Positions 30,951 through 40,087 of a stretch of DNA of 64,000 bases are shown in pieces. The DNA is taken from contig NZ_CP030118.1 in the NCBI RefSeq assembly GCF_006968745.1, forward strand, positions 4,306,399 through 4,370,398. Direction: 5' to 3'. The notes beneath the pieces were generated by a model. That model had not been told where the DNA came from, did no database searches, and saw only the letters and a program-made list of their open reading frames with translations. This DNA comes from Brasilonema sennae CENA114 (GTDB lineage: Bacteria; Cyanobacteriota; Cyanobacteriia; Cyanobacteriales; Nostocaceae). Each line of letters begins with the position of its first letter. Within the stretch, counting starts at the first letter, position 1. The translations under genes and the position numbers were made by a program.

Positions 30951-31415
30951 AATTGTAAAGCCCCAAAAATAACCTCAAAAAATTGCCTGCAGCTAACTCC
31001 TGGTAACTACAGGCATGAAACATTTATTTAGCTGTAGTTGAGAAAAAATCCATTAAGGTCACGCTTGACCAAGAAGGGGTATAGGGGTGTAGGGGTGTAG
31101 GGGAGCCACTGCCCTTCGGGTATGCCTCCGGCACGGGCTTTGCCGAACGCAGTCGCCTAGGTCGGGAGAGCCGTCATTCGCGCTGTCTCACCGTGGGCGG
31201 GTTTCCCGCAAAGTCGAGCCAGCGCCGTGCGGGGGTTCCCCCCGTTGAGGCGTCTGGCGTTGCCGGGCGGAATCTTCCGTCCGGCGAGCTTTGCGACTTG
31301 AGGCATGTGGCGTGGAGAAGGAAGGGTTTTCTTTGTGGTGCACCCCTACCTCGGAACCGAAAGGATCCGGTGCCCCCACTGATTGTATCCCTTACACCCC
31401 TATACCCTTACCCCC
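30951..31415. repeat. Mosaic GC-rich repeat downstream of the antenna genes
   Basis: Modules run from 31102 to about 31330, bordered by short G-rich tandem repeats (GGTGTAGGG) at 31080-31100 and C-rich ones at 31390-31425. The part 31102-31195 is the left arm of a 94-bp perfect inverted repeat. ORFs in this block on both strands are artefacts of GC bias. Confidence 0.8.
31102..31195. repeat. Left arm of 94-bp perfect inverted repeat around the antenna genes
   Basis: Starts GGAGCCACTGCCCTTCGGGT and ends CGCTGTCTCACCGTG. Base-by-base comparison shows it is the exact reverse complement of 33951-34044. Confidence 0.9.
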
Positions 31416-32384
31416 CTACACCCCTAGTTGCTGACGCGATCGCCAATAATGCCAAACAAAACCTGAAAACGCCAATACACCCAAAAAGAACTGGATATCT
31501 GCTGAACCAAGACGGTCTTTACCGTAAAACTCTGGCGGAAAAACTGTCGTGTTATACCCAACAAACACGGCAGAAATAAAACCCATCAAAGCCAAACCTA
31601 GTAAACTGTAGGAAAGAATTTCTTCACCATTTGCAATTGGGAAAATTCGCCGAACCCAACCAAAAGGTGCCACAAGAATGTGCCAGGCACCACCCGCAAT
31701 TAAAATTAAACTTATCCAAATGTGACCACCGATAACATCTTCTAAGTTGTCAACACTTGCCATTCCTAAAAGTGTCCTGGTGCTATCTTTTATGCCAACT
31801 AAGTAGCCGAAGATTGTCTTTGGGTCAAGAGTAGGATTGGTAATCAGGTGGACATTTCCAATGTTGGTGTCATAAATTCCACCAAAAAACATTGCTTTGA
31901 GCACCAGTAGCAATGCACCAAAACCTAGAAAAATCAGATGATGACCTAAGATGAAACCCAATTTCTTGAGATCGTTCCATTCATAATGAAATTTTGCTGC
32001 CCGTCCTCCAGCATCCTTCAAGATAGCTGGGGCGCGAAACACATGAAAAAGTCCCCCTGCGCCCAAAACAGCAGATGCGACTAAATGCAACATTCCAATG
32101 ACAAAGTAAGGATAAGTATCGACAACTTCACCCCCAGCACCTACTCCCCACCCTAAAGTTGCCAAGTGGGGTAACAAAGTGAGTCCCTGCTCATACATTG
32201 GTATGCCTGGGATAAACCGTACCACTTCTAATATGGTCGTTGATCCTACCCAAAACATAATCAAGCCTGCGTGAGCCACGTGAGCGCCCAAAAGCAGACC
32301 AGATAAGTCAATTAAACGAGCATTACCAATTAACCAGGGGGAATCTGTGTATGCTGCAAAGGTTTTATCAGTAGAAATTGCCAC
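31416..32384 (-). CDS. CP43-like chlorophyll a-binding antenna protein (Pcb/CBP, IsiA superfamily)
   Basis: 322 residues with six membrane helices. Shared core-antenna signatures: [105 protein letters not shown] and [11 protein letters not shown]. His residues in the helices (AHVAHAG, PHLATLG, MLHL, GHHLIF, GGHI, AWHI) are the chlorophyll ligands. It lacks the large lumenal loop of true CP43, as expected for accessory antennae. It lies 142 bp downstream of the isiA-like gene and is probably co-transcribed. Such proteins ring photosystem I or feed photosystem II under iron or light stress. Confidence 0.9.
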   Translation of the reverse strand: MAISTDKTFAAYTDSPWLIGNARLIDLSGLLLGAHVAHAGLIMFWVGSTTILEVVRFIPGIPMYEQGLTLLPHLATLGWGVGAGGEVVDTYPYFVIGMLHLVASAVLGAGGLFHVFRAPAILKDAGGRAAKFHYEWNDLKKLGFILGHHLIFLGFGALLLVLKAMFFGGIYDTNIGNVHLITNPTLDPKTIFGYLVGIKDSTRTLLGMASVDNLEDVIGGHIWISLILIAGGAWHILVAPFGWVRRIFPIANGEEILSYSLLGLALMGFISAVFVGYNTTVFPPEFYGKDRLGSADIQFFLGVLAFSGFVWHYWRSRQQLGV

Positions 32385-32526
32385 AATTAAATTCCTTTGT
32401 GAACATTCTGAGATTTTGGGAATCTAAATGACTGGTGTCTGACCCAAAAATTACCTGTTGAAGTGAAGTAAGGTGGGCATGGGCAATGCCCACCAGTACT
32501 ACCAAAATCTTACAATCTATAAAGTT

Positions 32527-33576
32527 TTACGATTCGCTGCTAGCAGTATCACTACCAACAGCATTTAATGCTTTTTCAACTTGTTTGAAGTCAACGCCAA
32601 TGGCTCGCAGTGCGTGCCACAGATGTCCTTGCAAGAAGAAGAAAGCTAAGAAGAAGTGGGCGTTTGCCAACCAAGCACGAGACGTGTACGCGCCATTCGC
32701 CAACTTGACGCTATCGGCAAAATAGGGCGTTACGCCGAATTTGAGTTCTAAAACAGGACCGTAAAATTCCACGGGATAGGCTAAGGTGTTCACCGCACAA
32801 AAGTAAGCTGCAACAAATCCTGCTAAGGCAATACCACCCAAAGAGTAGGAAAGAATGGCTTCACCAGAGAAGATTAAAAGCTTTTTCGCCCAAGCAGCAG
32901 GCTGTGTAAGGATGTGCCAAATACCTCCACCAATGAGCAGAAAACCCACATATATATGACCGCCAACTAAATCTTCTAAGTTGTTAACGCTGGCAAAGTG
33001 GGTTTGATAGCCGTAGATAACAAATGGGTTGAGGGTAGGCTCACTCACGAGTCGGACATCATGAATTGTGGAGTCGTAGAGTCCTCCCCAGAACATTGCT
33101 TTCCCCGCGAGTAGTAAAGCCCCTACTCCCAAGAAAATCAAGTGATGTCCTAAGATAAAGCTGAGTTTTTTGGGATCATCCCATTCAAAGTGAAATTTAC
33201 GAGCGCGACCAGAGGCGTCTTTCAAGTTCCGAGGACCTTTGAAGGTATGGAAGAGCGCACCTGCACCCAAAACAGCAGATGAGATAAGGTGCAAAACCCC
33301 AATCACGAAATAGGGGTAAGTATTCACTACCTGACCGCCTTCTCCCACACCAAAGCCTAAAGTCGCTAAGTGGGGCAGCAAAATCAGCCCTTGCTCACCC
33401 ATCGGTACCGCAGGGTTGTATCGAGAGAGTTCAAACCAAGTAAATGCACCCGCCCAGAGAGTTGTTAGTGCAGCTTGCGCCACATGTGCGCCGATAAATA
33501 AGCCAGAGAGATTAACGAAGCGAGCGTTACCAGCCCACCAATCATATTTGACGTTTCGATTACCGTATGTTTGCAT
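32527..33576 (-). CDS. isiA: Iron-stress-induced chlorophyll-binding protein (IsiA/CP43' family)
   Basis: 349 residues. The N-terminus [20 protein letters not shown] is the IsiA-type start, followed by [104 protein letters not shown] and [20 protein letters not shown]. Six helices with His ligands. In iron-starved cyanobacteria IsiA forms rings around photosystem I and dissipates or captures light. No isiB (flavodoxin) follows. The gene sits between mosaic repeats; its own upstream region is only about 60 bp before repeat sequence begins. Confidence 0.85.
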   Translation of the reverse strand: MQTYGNRNVKYDWWAGNARFVNLSGLFIGAHVAQAALTTLWAGAFTWFELSRYNPAVPMGEQGLILLPHLATLGFGVGEGGQVVNTYPYFVIGVLHLISSAVLGAGALFHTFKGPRNLKDASGRARKFHFEWDDPKKLSFILGHHLIFLGVGALLLAGKAMFWGGLYDSTIHDVRLVSEPTLNPFVIYGYQTHFASVNNLEDLVGGHIYVGFLLIGGGIWHILTQPAAWAKKLLIFSGEAILSYSLGGIALAGFVAAYFCAVNTLAYPVEFYGPVLELKFGVTPYFADSVKLANGAYTSRAWLANAHFFLAFFFLQGHLWHALRAIGVDFKQVEKALNAVGSDTASSES

Positions 33577-33639
33577 TGCTTTTATCTTGATAAGTTGTTG
33601 CTAATAATCATCAACCTTTTTTGTTGATTGCCAGTTGGC

Positions 33640-34044
33640 TTTTGAGTTGAGGAAAGGGTTTCCCGCTCTCGGGCACGACTGGCTCACCACCTAACTGGCT
33701 CACGCCACATGCACGCCACTTGCTACAACGGGGCGGCAGCTTTTCGGGGGAAACTTCCCCCGAAAACGTGCCTTGGGAACCCTCCGCAGTCGCCACAACG
33801 GTCAAAGCTCGCCGCTTGGGTTGCTTCCCCCGGCAGACTTTGGGGGAACCCCAACGCCAGATCCCTACGGAGGGAAACCCTCCTGCAGGACTGGCTCCGC
33901 AAGGCGCTGCTCTCCGCAACGCAGTGGCTCCTCAACGCGCTTAACCCGCGCACGGTGAGACAGCGCGAATGACGGCTCTCCCGACCTAGGCGACTGCGTT
34001 CGGCAAAGCCCGTGCCGGAGGCATACCCGAAGGGCAGTGGCTCC
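33640..34044. repeat. Mosaic GC-rich repeat upstream of isiA, including right arm (33951-34044) of the 94-bp inverted repeat
   Basis: The longest copy of the family. Positions about 33722-33803 are essentially identical to about 60092-60172 inside the NRPS gene (GCTACAACGGGGCGGCAGCT, then the TTTTCGGGGGAA/TTCCCCCGAAAA hairpin, then CCTTGGGAACCCTCCGCAGT). Then come the GGCAGACTTTGGGGGAACC and GGAGGGAAACCCTCCTGCAG modules. The block ends inside the antenna pseudogene. Several 60-100-codon ORFs here are not genes. Confidence 0.88.
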
Positions 34045-34065
34045 TTAACTTAGGCTTACCAGGTG

Positions 34066-34276
34066 CGGCAAAAAGAGAATCAAGCTCTGGTCGTACATTG
34101 GTTGTGCAGTATTGAAGGGAACCAGTTCAAACAAGGTTATCGCTCCTGCCCATAAGACAAATCTTGCCTGCATGAGCAATATCCGCAGCTAAAAGTCGGC
34201 CTGAGAGGTTGGTGAACCAGGTATTCGCTGACCACCAAGGAATCAACATAGGAGTTTGAACAGCCATGTTAGTCAT
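34066..34276 (-). pseudogene. Truncated and frameshifted CP43-like antenna gene (third Pcb/CBP copy)
   Basis: From ATG 34276 (AGGAGAG ribosome site just upstream) the frame reads MTNMAVQTPM, WWSANTWFTNLSGRLLAADIAHAGKI, the N-terminus of an antenna protein. After HAG the frame slips. Another frame then gives WAGAITLFELVPFNTAQPMYDQSLILFLPHLV, the next part of the same family, and near 34066 homology ends where the mosaic repeat begins. Both a frameshift and a truncation are therefore present. The missing remainder (about 280 codons) is not found elsewhere in the window. Confidence 0.85.
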
Positions 34277-34333
34277 GACTTTCTCTCCTGAAAAATTGTC
34301 AAAACAACTGGAATACGCATCTGTCTTAATGAA

Positions 34334-34350
34334 GAATAATCTCAATTATC
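34334..34350 (-). promoter_or_regulatory. Candidate Fur box upstream of the antenna pseudogene
   Basis: The minus strand reads GATAATTGAGATTATTC, close to the GATAAT-type Fur consensus hexamers, about 58 bp before the ATG at 34276. Iron-repressed control would fit the IsiA family. Similarity was judged by eye only, in an AT-rich region. Confidence 0.35.
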
Positions 34351-34952
34351 TTTGGGTCTATCGTATCAGACTTCTTGCAAACTCTTCTCAAAATACACTG
34401 TGAATTTTTGTAACTCTCTTGCCTGAGATTTTAACCTTTCTTAACAAAACGACAAATCATATCAAGCCTGGTATGTAGCGGGTGCTCGTTAAGCGAGGAG
34501 ATTGTCTAATTGCTTGACTAATCATTCATACTAAATCCGCTTTTGTAACCCCCTTTTGATCCTGGCGACTGGAAGTCGCACGCCAGTTGCTACAACGGGG
34601 CGGCAGCTTTTCGGGGGAAGCTTCCCCCGAAAACGTGCGTTGGAAACCCTACCAAGAGCGCGCTTACTCACCGCCTACGCGGACTAATGGAAAAGGGGGT
34701 CATTGACCCGGATTTGGTATCACTATTGAAAATATTGCGCTAGATAAGATTTTGAACTCCTACCAATTACTCCCCCTACAACGCGCTTGTGCTAACTCCT
34801 GCCCAGACGCTCTTGCAACAAGTCGCAAAGCGAACCGAAGGTTCGCTTTGCGGGAAACTTAGCCTGTGCACTGGCTCCCCTTACACCCCTAATTATTGAC
34901 AAAAGCGGGTTAAGGAAACATGCCACTGGTGAAGTTGCTGCTAAGTATGGTA
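34351..34952. repeat. Gap with mosaic repeat copies and two strong hairpins
   Basis: A mosaic repeat copy is at about 34563-34680, including a perfect palindrome TTTTCGGGGG/AAGCTT/CCCCCGAAAA near 34610-34635. GCAAAGCGAACC-GAA-GGTTCGCTTTGC at 34825-34851 is a 12-bp perfect hairpin and could end transcription from the biosynthetic operon's last gene, which finishes at 34953. No gene was seen. Confidence 0.65.
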
Positions 34953-36980
34953 CTAAACTCTCACCCATTTCAAGACCTTTGGGTCTTTATTATAGTAGTA
35001 AGTTAAGCCGTCCTTAGTAGTGATGGATTGACCTTTGCTTGCCTTGCTTCTAACGGTGCTAAGTGAATAGTTTGTTAATATCTGGATTTCTTTATGAGAA
35101 AGCCCTTCAATTGTCCCTATTTCTGCTGCTATTTCTTGCTGGATTTGGGATTCATTCTTGGGAGAATCATCTATTGTGATTTGAGCTTTTTCAGGGGAAT
35201 TAGTGACAATTTCTTGTGCTTTTTGAGTTCGATAATCCTGCACGGTCACAAGTTGCCAACTAGAATCTTGTGAAAGTTCTAGAACCCATTGATGATAATT
35301 AAATAAACTTTCTCGATGTCCAACACTGATAAAAGTTGTTTTGGTCTCTTGTAACTGTTGATACAAGTGTCCTTCATTCTTCAAATCCAAAGCACTTGTT
35401 GCTTCATCTAATATCGTGAAACTAGGATGAGTAACTATTAGTCGTGCGAATGCTAGACGTTGTTGTTCTCCCAAGGATAATATGTTCTCCCAAGGAACTT
35501 CTGTATCAAAGCCATCGACTCGACTAAGTAAGTTTTGCAGATTGACTTGTTGCAAAACTTCTTTGAGTTCTGCATCGCTCATTTGACGATTTGTATTAGG
35601 ATAAAGTAACTGTTCGCGCAGAGTTCCTAAGATTATATAAGGACGTTGGGGCAAAAATAAAACTTCTTCTAACGATGGTCTTACCAGACGACCAGTTCCT
35701 GCGTTCCACAAACCAGCGATCGCTCTTAACAGAGAACTTTTACCTCGACCACTAGGTCCCACTATTAATAAACCTTCTCCAGGTTGAACAGCGAGTGATA
35801 AATCTTCGACAATGACCTGCTCATAGTTAGGCGTTTGTAATGTGACATTCTCAAAAGCAAAATGATTATTTTCTATTGTTTTAATAATACTCACATTCTC
35901 TGGTTGTTTCGTCACTGCTTCTAGCGCCTCTGAGAACTCAGATAAACGCTCAACGTAACTAGAAAATCTTCCAGAAGTGCCAAATTCACGTATTAATTCT
36001 TCCAAAGCGCCAGCAAAAAAATAGCAAGCTGTAGTAGCTTGTCCAATTTGTCCGAAATCAATTTCACCTCTAATAAATAAAGGTCCAAGTACTAAGAGTG
36101 TGAAAAATTCGATAGCAGCCCGATATCCTCTGTTAAAAATGTCCTGACTTCTCTCCCAATTAATCTTGTTTTTAGTATTTTTTATGAAATTACTAAATCG
36201 GCGTTCTATTATATTCAGTTCCTGTTTTTCTCCTTGAAAAAAAGCTATTGACTCAGCGTGATTGCGAACATGAGTCAGAGAATAACTATAATCGGCTTTA
36301 GATTCGAGTTCCGCCTGATTAATTTTAATCAATTCTTGATTTAAGTAAATAGCAATTAAGTTACCTATAATTGTATAGGCAAGCAGAGCAACAGCTACTT
36401 GTTGGGAAATTGACCAGACAATTATTAAAAAAGTCGTCATTTCCAGTATTTTTTCTAGGAAAGTAGTTGAAAAACTGAGAGCATTACTGGTAATTGGTTC
36501 AATTTCTTGGGATAAACGTTGATCTGGGTTATCAATATCGGCTTTAAAATTAACTTTATAATAAGCACGGTTGTTAAAATATTGATTTAAAATTTTATTA
36601 TTAAGCCATTTGTACCAATCAACGGCAATTTGTTTTCTAATCCATTTAGAAAATCCTACTAAAAGCGTTATCAAGACAAGTCCTACAGCATAAAATGATA
36701 TAGTATAAGTAAATTTAGAATAATCTTTCTCTTGAATGATGACATCGATAAGGTAGCGATGAATAAAACTATTAAAAGTATTTGCACTTACAAGGGCGAT
36801 TATTAGCAATATTAGAAGAAGAAGCATTCCCCAAGCACGAATTACGTCTGAAAAAGCTCTTTCCCCTGGCTTGGTTGGATACCAATAAGGGAGGGCAATG
36901 GCTGCTACATCTTTCCAGAATCGAATAAAATCTGTAAAAGCATTTGTTGAGGATTGGGCTTGAACAACTTGGGTTGGCAT
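34953..36980 (-). CDS. ABC transporter, fused permease-ATPase (SbmA/BacA/YddA-like; NosG-like peptide exporter)
   Basis: 675 residues. The N-terminal half has six hydrophobic segments of the ABC_membrane_2 type (LLLLILLIIALVSANTFNSF, FYAVGLVLITLLVGFSKWI, with WYKWLNNKILNQYFNNRAYY between). The ATPase follows: Walker A IVGPSGRGKSSLLRAIAGLW (about residue 402), LSLGEQQRLAFARL signature, FTILDEATSALD Walker B, SVGHR H-loop. A C-terminal extra of about 100 residues (SPEKAQITIDDSPK to KWVRV) is not part of the usual ATPase. Nostopeptolide (nosG), spumigin and nostocyclopeptide clusters carry this kind of exporter next to the methylproline genes. Last gene of the operon. Confidence 0.88.
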   Translation of the reverse strand: MPTQVVQAQSSTNAFTDFIRFWKDVAAIALPYWYPTKPGERAFSDVIRAWGMLLLLILLIIALVSANTFNSFIHRYLIDVIIQEKDYSKFTYTISFYAVGLVLITLLVGFSKWIRKQIAVDWYKWLNNKILNQYFNNRAYYKVNFKADIDNPDQRLSQEIEPITSNALSFSTTFLEKILEMTTFLIIVWSISQQVAVALLAYTIIGNLIAIYLNQELIKINQAELESKADYSYSLTHVRNHAESIAFFQGEKQELNIIERRFSNFIKNTKNKINWERSQDIFNRGYRAAIEFFTLLVLGPLFIRGEIDFGQIGQATTACYFFAGALEELIREFGTSGRFSSYVERLSEFSEALEAVTKQPENVSIIKTIENNHFAFENVTLQTPNYEQVIVEDLSLAVQPGEGLLIVGPSGRGKSSLLRAIAGLWNAGTGRLVRPSLEEVLFLPQRPYIILGTLREQLLYPNTNRQMSDAELKEVLQQVNLQNLLSRVDGFDTEVPWENILSLGEQQRLAFARLIVTHPSFTILDEATSALDLKNEGHLYQQLQETKTTFISVGHRESLFNYHQWVLELSQDSSWQLVTVQDYRTQKAQEIVTNSPEKAQITIDDSPKNESQIQQEIAAEIGTIEGLSHKEIQILTNYSLSTVRSKASKGQSITTKDGLTYYYNKDPKVLKWVRV

Positions 36981-37116
36981 ATTTTGGAATTCAACTAAAA
37001 TCTTTTATCAATCTTATTACTTTTTTCTGCTGAATAATCAGTAACAAGTAGGGAATGAGAAACCTCCACTCAGCACTTGCAACTCAAATTTATCTTTGCT
37101 AGTCGAGCATACTTTT

Positions 37117-37938
37117 TCAACTCATATTACCTAATTCTTGAGTGCGGCTCAAAGCAGCAAGCACCGCATTAGAAATGACAGTTCGCATACCACCTTTTTC
37201 TAACTCATAAAGACCAGCAGCAGTCACTCCCCCAGGACTAGTTACCTTGTTTCGTAAGACTGCTGGATGTTCACTCGTGTGAAACATAAGTTCTACACTA
37301 CCAGCAATCGTATGCAATGTTAGTTCTTGGGCTTGTGTCCGAGTTAAACCCATCCTCACCCCAGCATCAATCATCGCTTCGATGTACAGAAACACAAATC
37401 CAGTCCCCGCACTACTCAGCGCCGTTGCCATATCAAGGTAATGTTCATTTTGAGTCGCAAATTCTTTGCCTAATGCTTGTAGAATGACTTGAGTATGCGA
37501 TCGCTGTATCTCCGTCACAGTTGATGATAGACTCCACACCGTAGTCCCATGGCCAACTTGTACTGCAATATTCGGCATTGTCCGAACAACAGCAGCATGA
37601 TTCAACCCTTGGCACAGAGATAAAATACTCACTCCACCCACAATACTAATTACTAAAGCATCAGGTGGAATTTTACCCTTCAGCATAGCCATAACCTCTG
37701 CCAAAACCTGCGGTTTCACCGCCAATATCACAATAGATGCGCCTTGTACCGCTTCTATGTTGCAGTTGGTAGTACGTACTCCATATTCTTTTTCCAAATG
37801 AAGGCATTGTGCAGACAGTGGATCGCTGACAATTATTCGCTCAGATTTTTCAACAGTTTTTGTTGATAACAATCTATTAATTATCATTTCGCCCATCGTG
37901 CCACCCCCGATAAAGGCAATTTTTAAATCTGTGAGCAT
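37117..37938 (-). CDS. nosF: Pyrroline-5-carboxylate reductase homologue for 4-methylproline (NosF-like)
   Basis: 273 residues, the ProC length. Rossmann start LKIAFIGGGTMGEMII, ILAVKPQVLAEVM, VVRTMPNIAVQVGHG, and the C-terminal signature LRNKVTSPGGVTAAGLYELEKGG with ALSSAGTGFVFLYIEAMIDAG dimer region. Known NosF reduces 3-methyl-pyrroline-5-carboxylate to 4-methylproline. Assignment to this role rather than housekeeping proline synthesis rests on its place in the NRPS operon and the NosE-like gene two positions upstream. GGGAGAAG precedes the ATG. Confidence 0.85.
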   Translation of the reverse strand: MLTDLKIAFIGGGTMGEMIINRLLSTKTVEKSERIIVSDPLSAQCLHLEKEYGVRTTNCNIEAVQGASIVILAVKPQVLAEVMAMLKGKIPPDALVISIVGGVSILSLCQGLNHAAVVRTMPNIAVQVGHGTTVWSLSSTVTEIQRSHTQVILQALGKEFATQNEHYLDMATALSSAGTGFVFLYIEAMIDAGVRMGLTRTQAQELTLHTIAGSVELMFHTSEHPAVLRNKVTSPGGVTAAGLYELEKGGMRTVISNAVLAALSRTQELGNMS

Positions 37939-38012
37939 ATCTTCTCCCTGTTATTCAAGCCAATAGTAGTTTCTGATACCTTTCTCATCGATGAAAACTA
38001 AGTTTTTTGAAT

Positions 38013-38894
38013 TTATTTGTTTTCTTTAAAAATCTTTCGTCTAAAAAACTTTTTCAATTTTGTATTCCAAACGAAACTAACAGAAATATTTAGCTCATCA
38101 AGAGAGTAGACTTGATGCCACCAAAAAGACGGAAAAAATAGTATTTCACCTGGTTCTAGGATACACTCTATATATTTTGCATTTCTGAATTGAGGAAATT
38201 TATCAATATCAGGTTGGTCAATATTTAATTGACTCATAAATGGTACTTTTGAATTTTTAGGAAAAGGATATAGAAACGAACTTTGTTTTGGCTCAAACAG
38301 TAAAATTCGCTTTCGACCACGCACTTGACATAACACACTTTCTACTGGATCGTGATGTAAGTGCGTGATATTGCCATTGGTACTCATCCAGAAAATAGTA
38401 CTCAGAGATAAGTATTTATCAATATAATCTGAAATTTCCTTCTCTGTAATACCCAACCAACGAGCAGTATCGATGGATAAGTTTTTATCAATCAAATCTG
38501 GAATTGTAATATCTGGAAATAGTTCAGGGAAGGTAGTATGAATTGGATACTGCTGAATGTAATAGTATTGGTTATCTTTTTTTTTATTCACAATCCAATC
38601 CGTGAAGTCAGTAAACTTCATTTTTTTGCTAGGGTATATTCCCGCCTCTGAATCATAGGTAAATATTTGATGATCAGAAACGCGAGCATTAATTTTTTTT
38701 TCACCTAAAACGCTATTCAAATAATCCAATGACCATAAAGAAAATGCTTTCCATTCAGCTACTATACCCGTAAAAATTACAGGATATTTATAAGAGAGAA
38801 CTGTGTGTTTAAAGTTCTCTAGCGAAGGTTTATGAATACGTTCAATGTGACTGATTGAAGTTTGATTAAATTTAGTTTCTACAGTGATATTCAT
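38013..38894 (-). CDS. JmjC/cupin_8 family Fe(II)/2-oxoglutarate oxygenase
   Basis: 293 residues. The JmjC-like core has the metal triad HHDP (HxD, in NITHLHHDPVESVLCQVRG) and a distal His in ILEPGEILFFPSFWWHQV, with the family's RKRILLFEP and early YPVIFTGIVAEWKAFSLWSLDYL (W..W) segments. Proteins of this kind hydroxylate protein or carrier-bound side chains; the substrate here is unknown. AGGAG lies 6 nt before the ATG. It lies 34 bp after the nosE-like gene and before nosF, inside the methylproline block, a place where nos, spu and ncp clusters are not known to me to carry such a gene. Confidence 0.82.
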   Translation of the reverse strand: MNITVETKFNQTSISHIERIHKPSLENFKHTVLSYKYPVIFTGIVAEWKAFSLWSLDYLNSVLGEKKINARVSDHQIFTYDSEAGIYPSKKMKFTDFTDWIVNKKKDNQYYYIQQYPIHTTFPELFPDITIPDLIDKNLSIDTARWLGITEKEISDYIDKYLSLSTIFWMSTNGNITHLHHDPVESVLCQVRGRKRILLFEPKQSSFLYPFPKNSKVPFMSQLNIDQPDIDKFPQFRNAKYIECILEPGEILFFPSFWWHQVYSLDELNISVSFVWNTKLKKFFRRKIFKENK

Positions 38895-38928
38895 AGATAC
38901 TCCTCATGTTGATTGATGATATAAACGT

Positions 38929-40032
38929 TTAAATATTAGGCTGAATCACAGCTTTTAATACAGAGCCTTGCTCTACATCCGTCAGTGCTTGATTAACTTC
39001 TTCTAATGTATATGAACGAGTAATTATGCTTTCCCAAACAAAATTTTTACTGGAATCACTATGGCGTTTTAGTAATTCAATCATTCTGTAAAAATGGCTG
39101 AAATCAATTCCCCAAGTTCCGCGAATATCAATATGTTTGAGATTAATTTCCAAGTGTGGATTGATGAGAATCTCACCCGTATTAGTGTAATGCCCGACAA
39201 TAACATAGCGACCTCCATTTCTGGTCATATTCAAGCCCTCTTTGACAGCAATGGGAATACCTGTGGCTTCAATAGTGACATCAGCACCGTGTCCGTGCGT
39301 CAATTCCAAAACCCGCTCAATATGTTGTTGTGGCTCATCACCCTTAATTACAAGAGTTTCGTCTACACCGAAGGATTTGGCAACTACTAATCGGCTCTCA
39401 AATTTATCAATGACAATCACTCTGCCCGCACCTGAAAGCAAAGCTAAAATTGCCACACTTAAACCCACAGGTCCGCAACCCTGCACCACAACAACATCGC
39501 CAATTTGAATCTGCGCTCGATCAATAGCGTGTAGTGCAGTTGGTAAAGCACATCCCCCAGCAATGAATTGCTTTGGTGAGACTTCTTCGGGTAAAGTTAG
39601 AACTTTAACCCCTGGTTTAAGGTAAATCAGTTGAGACCAACCACCCAATAACCCCTCTTTGGCTGAGTAGGTGACACCATAAACTTTGCGTTGTGGACAG
39701 CGAGTGGATGCTTTGGCTACTAGACAATACCAGCAGTTGTAACAGGTTTCGTGGACATCCAGAAAGGTGACGAAGTCTCCTGGCTGAATTAACTTACCAT
39801 TGACATCACAAAGGAGTCCACCTGTTTCTACCACACGACCAACACAGAAGTGTCCAGGGATGATTGGATATGGTACTCCCTGTAGATGCCCACGTAGTAA
39901 ATGTACATCAGTTCCACAAACTTCACTATATAAGGTTTCAATAATGATTCCACCCTTTTCTATAATCGGGTCTGGTAATTGTTGCACTTCAACTGGGTGG
40001 TTAGGCGCAGTCATCACAGCTGCTAAAGGCAT
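38929..40032 (-). CDS. nosE: Zinc-dependent alcohol dehydrogenase for 4-methylproline (NosE-like)
   Basis: 367 residues of the medium-chain dehydrogenase family. Catalytic zinc site VCGTDVHLLRGH and GHFCVGRVVE; structural zinc cysteines in CYNCWYCLVAKASTRC; NAD(P) site VVVQGCGPVGLSVAI. NosE oxidises 5-hydroxyleucine to the semialdehyde that cyclises spontaneously to methylpyrroline carboxylate, the substrate of NosF. The ATG has AGGAA 8 nt upstream and follows the dioxygenase stop by 55 bp. The order dioxygenase-nosE-nosF gives a full Leu-to-MePro route in one operon. Confidence 0.88.
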   Translation of the reverse strand: MPLAAVMTAPNHPVEVQQLPDPIIEKGGIIIETLYSEVCGTDVHLLRGHLQGVPYPIIPGHFCVGRVVETGGLLCDVNGKLIQPGDFVTFLDVHETCYNCWYCLVAKASTRCPQRKVYGVTYSAKEGLLGGWSQLIYLKPGVKVLTLPEEVSPKQFIAGGCALPTALHAIDRAQIQIGDVVVVQGCGPVGLSVAILALLSGAGRVIVIDKFESRLVVAKSFGVDETLVIKGDEPQQHIERVLELTHGHGADVTIEATGIPIAVKEGLNMTRNGGRYVIVGHYTNTGEILINPHLEINLKHIDIRGTWGIDFSHFYRMIELLKRHSDSSKNFVWESIITRSYTLEEVNQALTDVEQGSVLKAVIQPNI

Positions 40033-40087
40033 GAATCACTTCCTCACTATGTTTACCAAATTGCTTCCTACTTTTTATTTACCAGCT

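Noticed and set aside
30820-31031. Overlapping ORFs opposite or out of frame with the small Cys-rich protein
   Set aside because: Shadows of the 30675-30950 gene, which has a membrane segment and ordered cysteines.
33594-33612. Fur box directly upstream of isiA
   Set aside because: The AT-rich TTGATGATTATTAGCAAC matches the consensus too weakly to call.
33611-33972. Several overlapping 60-100-codon ORFs upstream of isiA
   Set aside because: They are products of the low stop-codon frequency in the GC-rich repeat; composition is Arg/Pro/Ser-rich in all frames.
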